The notes under the pieces: generated by a model
The model's database searches: none
Told to the model about the DNA's origin: nothing
What the model saw: only the letters and a program-made list of their open reading frames with translations
Position numbers and translations under genes: made by a program
Assembly: GCF_040530035.1 (NCBI RefSeq)
Contig: NZ_JBEWCD010000001.1
Coordinates: forward strand, 620,001-684,000
DNA from: Roseibium sp. HPY-6
GTDB lineage: Bacteria > Pseudomonadota > Alphaproteobacteria > Rhizobiales > Stappiaceae
Direction: 5' to 3'
Length of the DNA stretch: 64,000 bases
Shown: positions 11,040 through 19,545 of the stretch, piece by piece
How the letters are laid out: each line of letters opens with the position of its first letter
How positions within the stretch are numbered: the first letter of the stretch is position 1

Positions 11040-11063
11040 GGGCGGATTTTTCCGCCCTTTTTT
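11040..11063 (+). terminator. Rho-independent terminator of icd
   Basis: GGGCGGA / TCCGCCC stem (11040-11046 and 11051-11057) with TTTT loop and six T residues, 28 bp after the icd stop. Confidence 0.9.
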
Positions 11064-11104
11064 GGATGAAGTCTGAGCAACTCCAACATTTTGGACAGTT
11101 AACA

Positions 11105-11270
11105 GTCTGCGTCCTCCCGGACTAGATCCGGGATCCAATCCACGGCGCTTCGCACCGGACAGGCGAGTGTTGGAAAAAAGAGGTGCCTTCGAGTTCATCC
11201 AAGACCTGCTCTGGAAACGATTGGATCCCGGATCGTCGCGCCGCTCCGTCCGGGATGACACCTGAGGAGA
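11105..11270. repeat. Paired REP-like palindromes
   Basis: The CCCGGACTAGATCCGGGATC palindrome near 11116 and GATTGGATCCCGGATCG near 11218 are inverted relatives of each other. They also match the CCCGGACTTGATCCGGGAC family at 5.7-6.2 and 8.27 kb. No gene is supported here. Confidence 0.65.
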
Positions 11271-11289
11271 AGGTGAACCGAAGAGTTTG

Positions 11290-11835
11290 CAGCACATCCT
11301 TCGAGACGGATCTGACGATCCTCCTCAGGATGAGGCCGGAGGATTGGCTGGTGCCTGCTCAGGATTTCAGCGTCCGTTGTGATGTGCAAACACACGTCAG
11401 CACACCCTCACCCCTCATCCTGAGGAGCCGCACCGCGGCGTCTCGAAGGATGGGCCGCAAACTCTGAGTGGGCCGCGTATCCTTCGAGACGGATCGAGCG
11501 ATCCGCCTCAGGATGAGGCCAGAGGATTGGCTAGCGCTTGCTCTGAGTTTCAGCATCCGTTGTGGTCCGCAAACAAACGCCTGCAAACTCTCACCCCTCA
11601 TCCTGAGGAGCCGCGCCAGCGGCGTCTCGAAGGATGGGCCGCAAACTCTGAGTGGGCCGCGTATCCCTCGAGACGGATCTAGCGATCCGCCTCAGGATGA
11701 GGCCGGAGGATTGGCTGGTGCCTGCTCAGGATTTCAGCGCCCTTTACGGTCAGAAAAACGAACCCCAGCACATGCTCACCCCTCATCCTGAGGAGCCGCA
11801 CCAGCGGCGTCTCGAAGGATGGGCCACAAACTCAG
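11290..11835. repeat. Three-copy tandem repeat, about 184-bp period
   Basis: Each unit reads CATCCTTCGAGACGGATC..., CCTCAGGATGAGGCC..., a variable GGATTGGCT... block and CCTCATCCTGAGGAGCCGC...GTCTCGAAGGATGGGCC. TCGAGAC recurs at 11301, 11484 and 11668. The ends of a unit are inverted relatives (TCCTTCGAGAC versus GTCTCGAAGGA), so each copy can fold into a long hairpin. Such sequences are widespread between genes in Rhizobiales. Together with the previous repeat they fill the 900-bp gap after icd. No ORF here is credible. Confidence 0.85.
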
Positions 11836-11908
11836 AAATCACTGCTTCAGACAACTGATTGCTCCGCTGGCTCAAGGCTATCAACCGAGGTTATTGTCAG
11901 ATCCGGCG

Positions 11909-12847
11909 TCACGCATTCCCCATGCGACGCATCTGGCCCGGTGTCTGGTTGAACTGGCGCTTGAAGGCGCGGTTGAAGGCGGCTTCCGAAGCATAGCCGA
12001 TCATCTCGGCGATATCGATCAGCGGCAGGTCGGTTTCGCGGATGTCCTTGCGGGCCTTTTCCATGCGCCAGTGCGTGACATAGGCAAGTGGCGTCATGCC
12101 GACGAGTTCGGTGAAGCGTTCCGCAAAAACCGTCCGTGACATGCCGGCCTCGCGTGCCAGCGTCTCAACGGTCCAGGGCTGCTCGGGCGCTAGATGGATC
12201 TGGGACATGGAGCGTCCCAGCTTCGGATTGAGGACGGCGGCGAGACATCCTGCCCTGTCGCCCTGCTGATCGACAAACGTGCGCACGACCTGGATAAAGA
12301 TGATCTCCGTCAGCCGATGCACGATTGCGTCCGACCCCGGCAGCGTCGCCCGGACTTCGCTGGCGACAAAACGCATCACCGTTTCCAGCCAGAATGCGTT
12401 CATCGTTTCCGTATTCGGCACGTGAATGACCTCAGGCAGCGCGTCGAGGATCGGATGTACCGAGCCGTCTTCGAACTCGAAATGCCCGCAAAACAATTTG
12501 CAGCTCTGTTCCTCGTCCGATCCGCCGAAATAAAGCGCCCCCTCACCCGTATAGCCCGTCTCCTGAAGCACCCGGTCGACGGACGTGGCCTCCCGCCCGA
12601 TCTCGTCGCACAGGACGTGTGCCGCCCCATGCGGGATGACCACCAGGTCCCCGGTCGAAAGGTAGATCGGCGCAGCGTGACCTTCGACCTTCAGCCAGCA
12701 GGCGCCGCGCATTGCCATATGGAATCGCGCGACGTTTCCGAACGCAGGCACTTCCACAGCCCAAGGCGGCGAAAAGCTGGTGTGAAAGTAGATCGATCCG
12801 CGCAGCTTCAGCGCGTCAAGGATCTGGCTGAGGGCGTCATGTCTCAT
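11909..12847 (-). CDS. AraC-family transcriptional regulator with N-terminal cupin
   Basis: The first about 190 residues are a cupin_6-type ligand domain (WAVEVPAFGNVARFHMAMRGACW, then YLSTGDLVVIPHGAAHVL). The C-terminal about 100 residues carry two HTH motifs ending in the AraC signature (IAEMIGYASEAAFNRAFKRQFN followed by PGQMRR). Length (312) is typical. The gene is divergent from a small membrane protein and a YHS-domain exported protein, its most likely targets. The effector is unknown. Confidence 0.92.
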   Translation of the reverse strand: MRHDALSQILDALKLRGSIYFHTSFSPPWAVEVPAFGNVARFHMAMRGACWLKVEGHAAPIYLSTGDLVVIPHGAAHVLCDEIGREATSVDRVLQETGYTGEGALYFGGSDEEQSCKLFCGHFEFEDGSVHPILDALPEVIHVPNTETMNAFWLETVMRFVASEVRATLPGSDAIVHRLTEIIFIQVVRTFVDQQGDRAGCLAAVLNPKLGRSMSQIHLAPEQPWTVETLAREAGMSRTVFAERFTELVGMTPLAYVTHWRMEKARKDIRETDLPLIDIAEMIGYASEAAFNRAFKRQFNQTPGQMRRMGNA

Positions 12848-13027
12848 GTTTTTCCATCGTCAGGTTGATAACGGCTCATTTTTGCGATGCATGGAGAGGT
12901 CTCGCAAGCCTCCCGGACGATCAGTCAATTTTCGGGGACTTTCGTGCATGGATCAGTCGACCGCTACGGATCATCTTTAGCCCCGAGAGGCACTCGCCTC
13001 CCACCAGTCATTATCCAGGAGTTCGAC

Positions 13028-13399
13028 ATGAACATTCGCTTTGTCACAAAAACCATCCACGCCTATCTCGACTATCCTGTCGCAATCGCCCTCATCGCCC
13101 TGCCGATGGTGCTCGGTCTCGGTCAATCCAGCCCGATTGCCTTCTGGCTGTCAGTTGTCACCGGCATTGCGGCGCTGGCCCTGACCATTCTGACAGACCA
13201 CGAGACCGGTCTGATCCGGGTTCTGCCCTATTCGTTTCACCTGATCGTCGATTTCGCGGTCAGTGTCGTCTTCCTCGCAGCCCCGTTCGTCCTCGGCTTT
13301 AAAGGCATCGACTTCGCCTACTACATCGTCAACGCGCTTGCCGTCCTGACCGTCGTGTCTCTTCACAAGCCGGAGGTCAGCGAACCGCGCCTCGCGTAA
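13028..13399 (+). CDS. Small four-helix membrane protein (SPW-repeat-like)
   Basis: The 123 residues are almost entirely hydrophobic, with four predicted helices (about 17-34, 37-57, 66-90, 93-112). The start at 13028 follows CCAGGA. The pairing of helices with a short W-containing stretch (SSPIAFWLSVVTGIAAL) resembles SPW-repeat membrane proteins, but the match is loose. It is divergent from the AraC gene across a 180-bp spacer, and its own terminator follows. Confidence 0.6.
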   Translation: MNIRFVTKTIHAYLDYPVAIALIALPMVLGLGQSSPIAFWLSVVTGIAALALTILTDHETGLIRVLPYSFHLIVDFAVSVVFLAAPFVLGFKGIDFAYYIVNALAVLTVVSLHKPEVSEPRLA

Positions 13400-13432
13400 A
13401 ACAGTAACCCTCCCCGCACCCAGACCTGAAAA

Positions 13433-13463
13433 CGCCGGCTCTCAGCCGGTGTTTTTCTTTTTT
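13433..13463 (+). terminator. Rho-independent terminator
   Basis: Stem CGCCGGCT / AGCCGGTG (13433-13440 and 13444-13451) with CTC loop and a T-rich tail (TTTTTCTTTTTT). Confidence 0.85.
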
Positions 13464-13597
13464 GAAAGCTCCCGGACGATCTGCAAATTCAGGCGGCGTG
13501 TCGCGCATGGATCAATCTGAAGTCTGAACGCAAAGTATACGTGGCTGGCGCATAGGCCGGCAGAACATCATTCAGATCCAGATCAGGAGTAGTCTAA

Positions 13598-14083
13598 ATG
13601 TCCTTCTCAAAAACACTCGTAGCCGTCACGCTTCTTGGCATCGCAAACCTGTCGGGACCTGCCTTTGCCGCCGACGAATACAACACCTCCAGCGGTCTGA
13701 CCGCTGCCGGTGCCCCGCTCGGCATGCACGGCGTTGACCCGGTCGCCTTCGTCAATCTCGGCAACCGGATCGATGGCGCCGCCCGTCATACGGCTGTGCA
13801 TGACGGCGTTGCCTACTATTTCTCCTCCAAGGAAACCATGGACAAGTTCACGGCCGACCCGGCCGCGTACCTGCCGCAAAACGGCGGTTTTTGTACATTC
13901 GGTGTTTCGGTCGGAAAGAAATTTGACGGCGACCCGCAATTCGCTGCCATCGTCGACGACAAGCTCTATCTCTTCCTGAACGAGGAGATCTTCCGCGCGT
14001 TCCAGAAGGATGAGGCAGGCACCATTGCAAAGGCCGAGGAGAACTGGGTAAAGATCCGCTCAACCGCTGCCAAGGACCTCTGA
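13598..14083 (+). CDS. Exported YHS-domain protein
   Basis: The signal peptide (MSFSKTLVAVTLLGIANLSGPAFA, cleavage about residue 24) is followed by a YHS-like domain: GVDPVAFVNLGN, a DGVAYYFSSKETMDKFTADPAAYLPQ stretch and GGFCTFGVSVG. Such periplasmic YHS proteins have the fold of metal-binding TRASH/YHS domains, but this one keeps only one cysteine (GGFC), so metal binding is uncertain. AGATCAGGAG supplies the Shine-Dalgarno. It is likely co-regulated with the AraC/membrane-protein locus upstream. Confidence 0.78.
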   Translation: MSFSKTLVAVTLLGIANLSGPAFAADEYNTSSGLTAAGAPLGMHGVDPVAFVNLGNRIDGAARHTAVHDGVAYYFSSKETMDKFTADPAAYLPQNGGFCTFGVSVGKKFDGDPQFAAIVDDKLYLFLNEEIFRAFQKDEAGTIAKAEENWVKIRSTAAKDL

Positions 14084-14124
14084 CAAGGTCTGCACCTCTT
14101 CAGGTGCAAACCTTGGCCAAAGAT

Positions 14125-14148
14125 CAGGCGCGCCCGTTTGGGCGCGCC
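14125..14148 (+). terminator. Hairpin terminator after YHS gene
   Basis: Perfect 10-bp stem AGGCGCGCCC / GGGCGCGCCT (14125-14134, 14139-14148) with GTTT loop. The following T-tract is interrupted (ATGTGTTTG). Confidence 0.7.
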
Positions 14149-14292
14149 TATGTGTTTGAACAAAGACGTCTCTTATAGGCGCGTGGCAGAACCACAACAC
14201 TCTGGTGCAAACAGCCAGTTTAAAGGGCAGACTAGTTGTGCAAAGCCATTGCAGCGCCTATGTAATCGGCACCGCGCGACGCGGCACCAAAA

Positions 14293-14435
14293 CTTTTGAA
14301 AACGGGACAACAACATGACCACCATGTTCTGCGCGCCCAATAGGGCGGCAAACCTGAGCTGATCTGCGATAGCAGTGCGGCGAAGGCTATCGGGGCAAGA
14401 CTGACTTGCACCTGACGCTTTCCTGTTTTCAAAAG
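14293..14435 (+). ncRNA. Strongly folded RNA leader upstream of rtcB (putative cis-regulatory RNA)
   Basis: The segments 14293-14307 and 14421-14435 form a 15-bp helix with one G-U pair. Inside it three further hairpins can form: AACATG/CATGTT (14312-14317, 14323-14328), CGCCC/GGGCG (14334-14338, 14343-14347) and CGATAGC/GCTATCG (14367-14373, 14386-14392). The 3' strand of the closing helix ends in AAAAG, immediately followed by GG. It therefore overlaps the only Shine-Dalgarno-like sequence (AAAAGGG, 14432-14438 region) of rtcB, whose ATG is at 14446. This geometry suggests control of rtcB translation. It could instead be a palindromic MITE-like element. It matches no riboswitch class I know. 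Confidence 0.45.
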
Positions 14436-14445
14436 GGTTCCCAAC

Positions 14446-15642
14446 ATGGGCACTTCTCAAAAGGAAGGGCACGCGTCTCCACAAGAAGCCGCGCCCATCC
14501 ATCGATTTTATTCTGAAGCCACCTGGATTGAAGGCGCAGCCGAAGACCAGCTCGATGCCGTGTCGAAAATGTCCGGCGTCTCGCATGTCGCGGCTTTTCC
14601 GGACCTGCATCCAGGCAAATACGGTCCGGTCGGCAGCGCAATCCTCGCTGACCGCATCTATCCTCAGCTGATCGGCAACGATATCGGCTGCGGCATGAGC
14701 TTTTTTGTGCTCGACCTGCCGGCCCGCAAGCTGCGGCTCGACAAGGCGGCGCAGAAATTCCGCGCCCTCGAAGGGGTGTGGGATGGCGACGCAGGCGCTC
14801 GTCTTCTGAGTGAGGGGCTTCCAGCCGATCTGCACCCACTGGCACTCGGCACCATCGGCGGCGGCAACCATTTCTGCGAACTGCAGGAAGTCGAAGCCGT
14901 CGCCGACGGGCAAGTGCTCGCCGATCATGAAGTCAAAAAAGGCGATCTGATGCTGCTGGTACATTCCGGCTCCCGCTCACTTGGAATGACGGTGTTCAGC
15001 GCGGTGCTGGAGCAATTCTCGGGGATGGACCCGAACAGTGAAGCCGGCAAGGACTACCTGTCAGCGCACCGGGACGCCGTCCGTTGGGCCAGCCTCAACA
15101 GGCAGCTGATCGCCGAAAGAGCCGCGAAGGCACTCCGGTCCGATCTTCGTCTGCTGTCGGACGCGCCACACAACCTGATCGAAGTACGCAAAGGCGAGAT
15201 CCTCCACAGAAAGGGGGCCGCAAAGGCTGATCTTCCACTCGTTCCCCTCGCCGGGTCGCGCGATGCGCTCAGCTTTGTTCTCGCCCCGGAAGGAGGCAAT
15301 CCGGGCGCTCTTGCCTCGCTCGCCCACGGATCAGGACGCAAATACGATCGCCGCTCGATGCTTGGCCGCGCAGGCGCAACGCGGACCGATCGGGAAAATC
15401 TTGCCAGAACATCCTTCGGAGGACAGGTGATCTGCGAAGATCGCCAGCTGCTGGTCGAGGAAGCACCCAATGCCTACAAGGATCCGAAGCAGGTTCTGGG
15501 TGATCTTCAAACTGCTGGTCTTGCACGGGCCGTCGCAACCCTCAAGCCGTTGCTGACCTTCAAGAAAGCGGTCAGTCAGGAGCTGACGGACGCAAGACAG
15601 GAAAAACGTCAGCGCTTGAAAAACCGGAGGGGGATGCGATGA
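14446..15642 (+). CDS. rtcB: RtcB-family RNA ligase (RtcB2 type, paired with PrfH)
   Basis: GTP/Mn2+-dependent ligase that joins RNA 2',3'-cyclic phosphate (3'-phosphate) and 5'-OH ends. The family's metal- and GMP-binding residues are present: FPDLHPGKYGPVG (D53, H55), NDIGCGM (C82), GGGNHF (N141, H142), LVHSGSR (H173), DAPHN (H242) and AHGSGRK, whose H294 should be the guanylylated histidine. At 398 residues it is slightly shorter than E. coli RtcB. It overlaps prfH by four bases, the arrangement known for RtcB2-PrfH modules that rescue ribosomes whose 16S decoding centre has been cut by nucleases such as colicin E3. A folded RNA leader lies just upstream. Confidence 0.92.
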   Translation: MGTSQKEGHASPQEAAPIHRFYSEATWIEGAAEDQLDAVSKMSGVSHVAAFPDLHPGKYGPVGSAILADRIYPQLIGNDIGCGMSFFVLDLPARKLRLDKAAQKFRALEGVWDGDAGARLLSEGLPADLHPLALGTIGGGNHFCELQEVEAVADGQVLADHEVKKGDLMLLVHSGSRSLGMTVFSAVLEQFSGMDPNSEAGKDYLSAHRDAVRWASLNRQLIAERAAKALRSDLRLLSDAPHNLIEVRKGEILHRKGAAKADLPLVPLAGSRDALSFVLAPEGGNPGALASLAHGSGRKYDRRSMLGRAGATRTDRENLARTSFGGQVICEDRQLLVEEAPNAYKDPKQVLGDLQTAGLARAVATLKPLLTFKKAVSQELTDARQEKRQRLKNRRGMR

Positions 15643-16280
15643 CGCCGCGCAAGAAATTCCATCTCCTCGTAACAAGCGGGGATGGTCCACGCGAATGCCA
15701 AAGGGCGGTTGCCCATGTCGTTCGACAGATGGCGCGGGAGGCTGCGCAGTCCAACGTCGGGTTCAGCGTCGATTTGCCGACGGATCAAGCAGGCAAAGTT
15801 CCAGCGTCTGCACTGATTACGCTGTCTGGCAGCAAGGCGGCTGAGATGTCACGACGCTGGTATGGCACAATCCAATGGATCTGCAAGAGCCCCTTCCGCC
15901 CACATCATAAGCGCCGAAACTGGTTCGTAGGCGTTTTCGCAGTCCAGCACGGCGATCTTCCGAAGGTTGATCTGTCGCCGGATGCTCTCAAGATTGAAAC
16001 CTTCCGCTCCGGCAGTCCAGGCGGCCAGCATCAAAACACCACGGACAGTGGTGTCCGGATCACCCACCTTGCAACCGGGCTTGTCGCCATTTCGACCGAT
16101 GAAAGATCCCAGCATCGGAACCGTGAAGTCGCCCTCGACCGACTGAAAGCGCGCTTTCTTCTCAAACGAGAAGAGAGCCTTGCCCGGGACCGGTCAGCCC
16201 AGAACCAGTTGCACAGACAGCTGGAACGCGGCAATCCGGTTCGGGTGTTTCAGGGGGAAAAGTTTCTGGAAGCTAAGTAA
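15639..16280 (+). CDS. prfH: PrfH, release-factor-like protein of the RtcB2-PrfH ribosome-repair pair
   Basis: Class I release-factor homologue of 213 residues with the peptidyl-tRNA hydrolysis motif GSPGGQHQNTTDSGVR (GGQ at 128-130). It lacks the normal stop-codon-recognition domain and PxT/SPF-type tripeptide. The N-terminal part (RNWFVGVFAVQHG) is the PrfH-specific domain. In characterised members PrfH releases the nascent chain from damaged ribosomes so that RtcB2 can reseal the 16S rRNA. ATG overlaps the rtcB stop (ATGA), so translation is coupled. The basic C-terminal tail is normal for the family. Confidence 0.9.
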   Translation: MTPRKKFHLLVTSGDGPRECQRAVAHVVRQMAREAAQSNVGFSVDLPTDQAGKVPASALITLSGSKAAEMSRRWYGTIQWICKSPFRPHHKRRNWFVGVFAVQHGDLPKVDLSPDALKIETFRSGSPGGQHQNTTDSGVRITHLATGLVAISTDERSQHRNREVALDRLKARFLLKREESLARDRSAQNQLHRQLERGNPVRVFQGEKFLEAK

Positions 16281-16440
16281 CTCTTGCCGAAACCAGCCGC
16301 AAGGACCGGCAGAACTGACGTCACAATCCTCAAAAACTGCTGACAGCCTGCGCCCAAGTTACTCACCCTGAAGCCAAAAGTTCTCTCGCGCGGCCTCCAA
16401 ACCGCGCGATTGGAACTGGCAATGCAGGTGGCAGGAAACA

Positions 16441-16977
16441 GTGTCTCGAAGCAAACGTTTGAAAACAGGACTGGTGGTTGCTGCACTATCCTTCTGTGCA
16501 CCTCTATGGCTTTTTTGGCAACTGGACAAACTTGAAAAAAGCAGCCGATTTGTCGACTATATGCCGGCGCATATCGAACCCGTTGGAGTGTTAATGCGCC
16601 AGGCCCGTATTGGCTCGTTTCATGCGTTGATTGCGGACGCGTGCGGTATAAACGCAATCTACATTTCAGATGGATCCGCCAGGAAAATCGCCAATGAAGG
16701 TCTTGAATTTCTGAACTCCAACTTGATGCCGCGAAAAAAAACCGGCAGCAGAGCGCGAGCCTTCGAACCTTGGAACGAAATGACCTATATGCGCAAAGCT
16801 CATTTCGGAGAAACGCTCGTAGCATCAGTATTTTCGTGCGCGGGCAAAAGCGGCGTCCCGGCGCGCAAAATCAAGAAGGGTTTGATGAGTGGAAAGGGTT
16901 TCGTATCAGGTAACGGCGGCAATCACTATTACGTCTTTCCAGACCAAAAACTGTTCGTGCAGGTTTTCTTCTACTAG
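16441..16977 (+). CDS. Hypothetical membrane-anchored/exported protein
   Basis: GTG start at 16441 with CAGGAA upstream. The 178-residue product has an N-terminal hydrophobic segment (about residues 8-27) followed by a basic soluble region (SRARAFEPWNEMTYMRKAHFG) and an aromatic C-terminus ending VFPDQKLFVQVFFY. I recognise no family. It follows prfH after a 160-bp gap with no visible terminator, so co-transcription is possible but unproven. Confidence 0.55.
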   Translation: MSRSKRLKTGLVVAALSFCAPLWLFWQLDKLEKSSRFVDYMPAHIEPVGVLMRQARIGSFHALIADACGINAIYISDGSARKIANEGLEFLNSNLMPRKKTGSRARAFEPWNEMTYMRKAHFGETLVASVFSCAGKSGVPARKIKKGLMSGKGFVSGNGGNHYYVFPDQKLFVQVFFY

Positions 16978-17097
16978 GCTTGCCCTCCTGAGATAATTGC
17001 TATTGCCGCAGCGCGCAGTGTTCATAAAGAGACGTTGAAACCGGCAATAGACTTCCCGGGGCTGTTCCGAACCGGCATCACTTAAGGATTTCATGAA

Positions 17098-17781
17098 TTG
17101 AATGCGGACATTCAAGCCTTCCTGTTCGACAAGGACGGCACGCTGCTCGACTTTGACGCCACGTGGACACCAGCTTATGAGGAAGCGGCCAGATTTGCTT
17201 CACGATGCGTAATGTCCGATGCAAATCGTTTTCTGGAAATGTCTGGACTGGATCTGAAGACCCGCAAATCAGCAGCAGGCAACTCCGAAGAGATCGCAGA
17301 GGCCTGGATTGCAGCTGGCGCGGACTTTGATCTTGCCGATCTGACCGGACACCTCGACCAGATTTTTGTGGCCAGCATGCACCAAGCAAAACCGCTGACC
17401 GGCATCCGCGAGACAGTGGACTGGCTACTTGATCACGGTTATCGAATTGGCGTCGCCTCCAGTGACAGCGAAGCAGCAATCAGAGCCTTTCTCAACGGGT
17501 CCGGACTGGCTCCGAAATTCGAGTTTGTTACAGGCTATGACAGCGGGCACGGCCCGAAACCGGAACCTGGCATGGTTCTCGGCTTCGCAAGTGCAATCGA
17601 TCTCCCACCGGCCAAGATAGCCGTCGTCGGAGACAACATGCATGATATCGACATGGCGATGGCCGCCGGAGCCGGGCTGACGATCGGCGTTCTGACGGGG
17701 ACCAGCGCGCGTGAAGATCTTGAAGCACATGCGGATATCATTTTGCAAAGTGCATCCGACCTACCCCAATGTCTCTCCTAG
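17098..17781 (+). CDS. HAD-superfamily phosphatase, phosphoglycolate-phosphatase-like
   Basis: The 227-residue protein has motif I FDKDGTLLDFD (nucleophile D11, acid/base D13), a helical cap, motif II region VASSDSEAA, a KPEPG lysine and motif IV VVGDNMHDIDMAMAAGAG. This is the Gph-like layout, so a small phosphate ester is the likely substrate. No ATG is in frame near the start. TTG at 17098 follows TAAGGA and is the best initiator, which would keep expression low. The last 21 bp overlap the convergent LysR gene. Confidence 0.85.
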   Translation: MNADIQAFLFDKDGTLLDFDATWTPAYEEAARFASRCVMSDANRFLEMSGLDLKTRKSAAGNSEEIAEAWIAAGADFDLADLTGHLDQIFVASMHQAKPLTGIRETVDWLLDHGYRIGVASSDSEAAIRAFLNGSGLAPKFEFVTGYDSGHGPKPEPGMVLGFASAIDLPPAKIAVVGDNMHDIDMAMAAGAGLTIGVLTGTSAREDLEAHADIILQSASDLPQCLS

Positions 17782-18633
17782 CCAGGTCAACAACGCTTTT
17801 TCCACCCGCCCTTGAGGCGATGAGCGCTCGGACAAAAGCACATAGAGGCTTCCATCTCTTCTGAAGCCCAATGGCGCAGCAAGAAGACCGTTTTCAACAT
17901 CGTCGTGAACCTGCCGCTTCGGCCCGATTGCCACGCCAAGGCCCGCAACGGCGGCTTGCAGGCTGAAATAGAAGTGCTCAAAGCTCTGCCCAGTGGCTTC
18001 AGCCCGCCGGGTGCCGGTCAATTCGAACCATTGCGCCCAGGCTTGCGGCCGCGTGCGCGTGTGTAGACACAGAGCGTTCGGCTTCAATTGACCGTTTTCG
18101 AAAAACAACTCCACAAGGTCGGCGCGGCAGACTGGCCCGATTTCCTCATCGAACAATTCAGTGGTCCGATACCGGTTCGGAATGCTGAAATCGTTTCGCC
18201 TGATCGCAAACTGAATGTTGGCATCGAGACGGACCGGGCCACCACCGGCAACCAATTGCAGAGTGATATCAGGAAAACGTTCCTGGAAATCCGGAAGTCT
18301 CGGGATCAGATACCGCATCAGCAACGTCGGTTCGCAGGAAAGCGTCACCGGCACGCCGGCTTCGCTTTGTCTGATATCCGCAATGGCCTGTTCGATCCGG
18401 GCAAAGCCCTCGTCCACCGCGCGGGCCAACCGTCGGCCGTTCTCTGTCAGAAAAACTCTCCGGTTGCGCCTTTCAAACAAAGCAGCACCAAGGTCGTCCT
18501 CCAGCAGTCTCACAGCCCGGCTCACCGCACCATGCGTCAGATTCAATTGATCGGCTGCTGCGCTGAAGCTTTCAAGCTCAGCAGCGGCCCGAAAACAAGT
18601 CAAAGAAGGCAACGACGTGATTGGCTGACGCAT
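17761..18633 (-). CDS. LysR-family regulator (GcvA-like)
   Basis: 290 residues. The HTH at the N-terminus (LPSLTCFRAAAELESFSAAA, NLTHGAVSRAVRLLEDDLG, LFERRNRRVFLTENG) is of the GcvA/AmpR type. The effector domain is intact. It is divergent from the LysE-type exporter at 18731, the usual pairing in which the regulator senses an amino acid and induces its export. Confidence 0.9.
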   Translation of the reverse strand: MRQPITSLPSLTCFRAAAELESFSAAADQLNLTHGAVSRAVRLLEDDLGAALFERRNRRVFLTENGRRLARAVDEGFARIEQAIADIRQSEAGVPVTLSCEPTLLMRYLIPRLPDFQERFPDITLQLVAGGGPVRLDANIQFAIRRNDFSIPNRYRTTELFDEEIGPVCRADLVELFFENGQLKPNALCLHTRTRPQAWAQWFELTGTRRAEATGQSFEHFYFSLQAAVAGLGVAIGPKRQVHDDVENGLLAAPLGFRRDGSLYVLLSERSSPQGRVEKALLTWLGETLG

Positions 18634-18730
18634 CTGTCAGTTTTAATCACAAATCCAGTGAGAAGTCATCGTTAGTGAAAGTCAAATATTGACGCTAGTG
18701 ACAGTTCGGGTCGAAACCGGAGGCGCATCC
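18634..18730. promoter_or_regulatory. Divergent LysR/LysE control region
   Basis: The 97-bp spacer contains CTGTCA (18635) and TGACAG (18699) as separated inverted half-sites, plus an AT-rich core (AATCACAAATCC, AAATATTGAC). CCGGAGGCG (18718-18726) is the ribosome site of the exporter. Confidence 0.4.
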
Positions 18731-19348
18731 ATGACCGAGCTGCTTGCTGTTGTCACCATTACGATTTTTGCCGTCATCAGCCCGGGGCCGGATTTCGCAA
18801 TTGTCAGCCGAAACAGCCTTTTGACGAACCGGCAGACGGGAGCGCTGACCGCGATCGGCATCGCACTCGGCGTCTTCGTCCATGTTGGATACACGCTTTT
18901 GGGGGTCGGAATACTTATCCGGCAGTCGCCGGTGCTTTTGGAGGTCCTCAGATTTGCAGGAGCGCTTTATCTCGTCTGGCTGGGACTGACGCTGATCCTG
19001 TCCCGTGGCAAACGCGAGGAAAGCGAACAGCCGGAGCGCGGCATGTCTGCCATGGAAGCCCTGCGAATGGGTTTCCTGACCAACGCCTTGAACCCCAAGA
19101 CATCCGTTTTCATCATCAGTCTCTTTCTTCAAGTAGTTAGCCCGGCAACGCCGCTTGCAATTCAGATTGCCTATGGGCTGTTCATATCACTGACACACGG
19201 GATCTGGTTTTCGCTTGTCGCAGTCTTCTTTTCGGCAAAGACAATGCAACGCATCTTTGCAGCGGCACGCCATCTGATCGATCGCATATTCGGGACCATA
19301 CTGGTCGGCTTCGGTGCTGCGTTGGTGGTCACTGGTCTTGGGGTTTGA
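18731..19348 (+). CDS. LysE/RhtB-family amino-acid exporter
   Basis: Inner-membrane protein of 205 residues with about six helices. The family signature SPGPDFAIVSRNSLLTNRQTG lies near residue 17. A longer frame exists from 18689, but ATG 18731 has an excellent GGAGGCG site and the normal family N-terminus (MTELLAVVTITIF). Substrate is likely an amino acid or homoserine-type compound and cannot be read from sequence. It is under probable control of the divergent LysR. A second LysE-type exporter is at 56.9 kb. Confidence 0.9.
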   Translation: MTELLAVVTITIFAVISPGPDFAIVSRNSLLTNRQTGALTAIGIALGVFVHVGYTLLGVGILIRQSPVLLEVLRFAGALYLVWLGLTLILSRGKREESEQPERGMSAMEALRMGFLTNALNPKTSVFIISLFLQVVSPATPLAIQIAYGLFISLTHGIWFSLVAVFFSAKTMQRIFAAARHLIDRIFGTILVGFGAALVVTGLGV

Positions 19349-19545
19349 GGCGGCAGTCAGGCTGTGGCCGATTGCTCAAGAAAAGCCTGCTGCCGGTCGT
19401 GACCCGCCTGCAAACAACAACCTCTTCCGGGCAGTTTCCCCAATAGAAAGGCCCAGCCACTCCAAACACCATGGTATCAGACCGACGCTGGCATCATCTG
19501 CCTGAAGCGCGTATCGTCCGCAGTGCCAACCAATAAGAGGCCGAA

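Noticed and set aside
14160..14292. tRNA-like gene in the rtcB upstream region
   Set aside because: I checked for acceptor, D, anticodon and T-arm consensus on both strands and found no TTCRA T-loop, so no tRNA is called.
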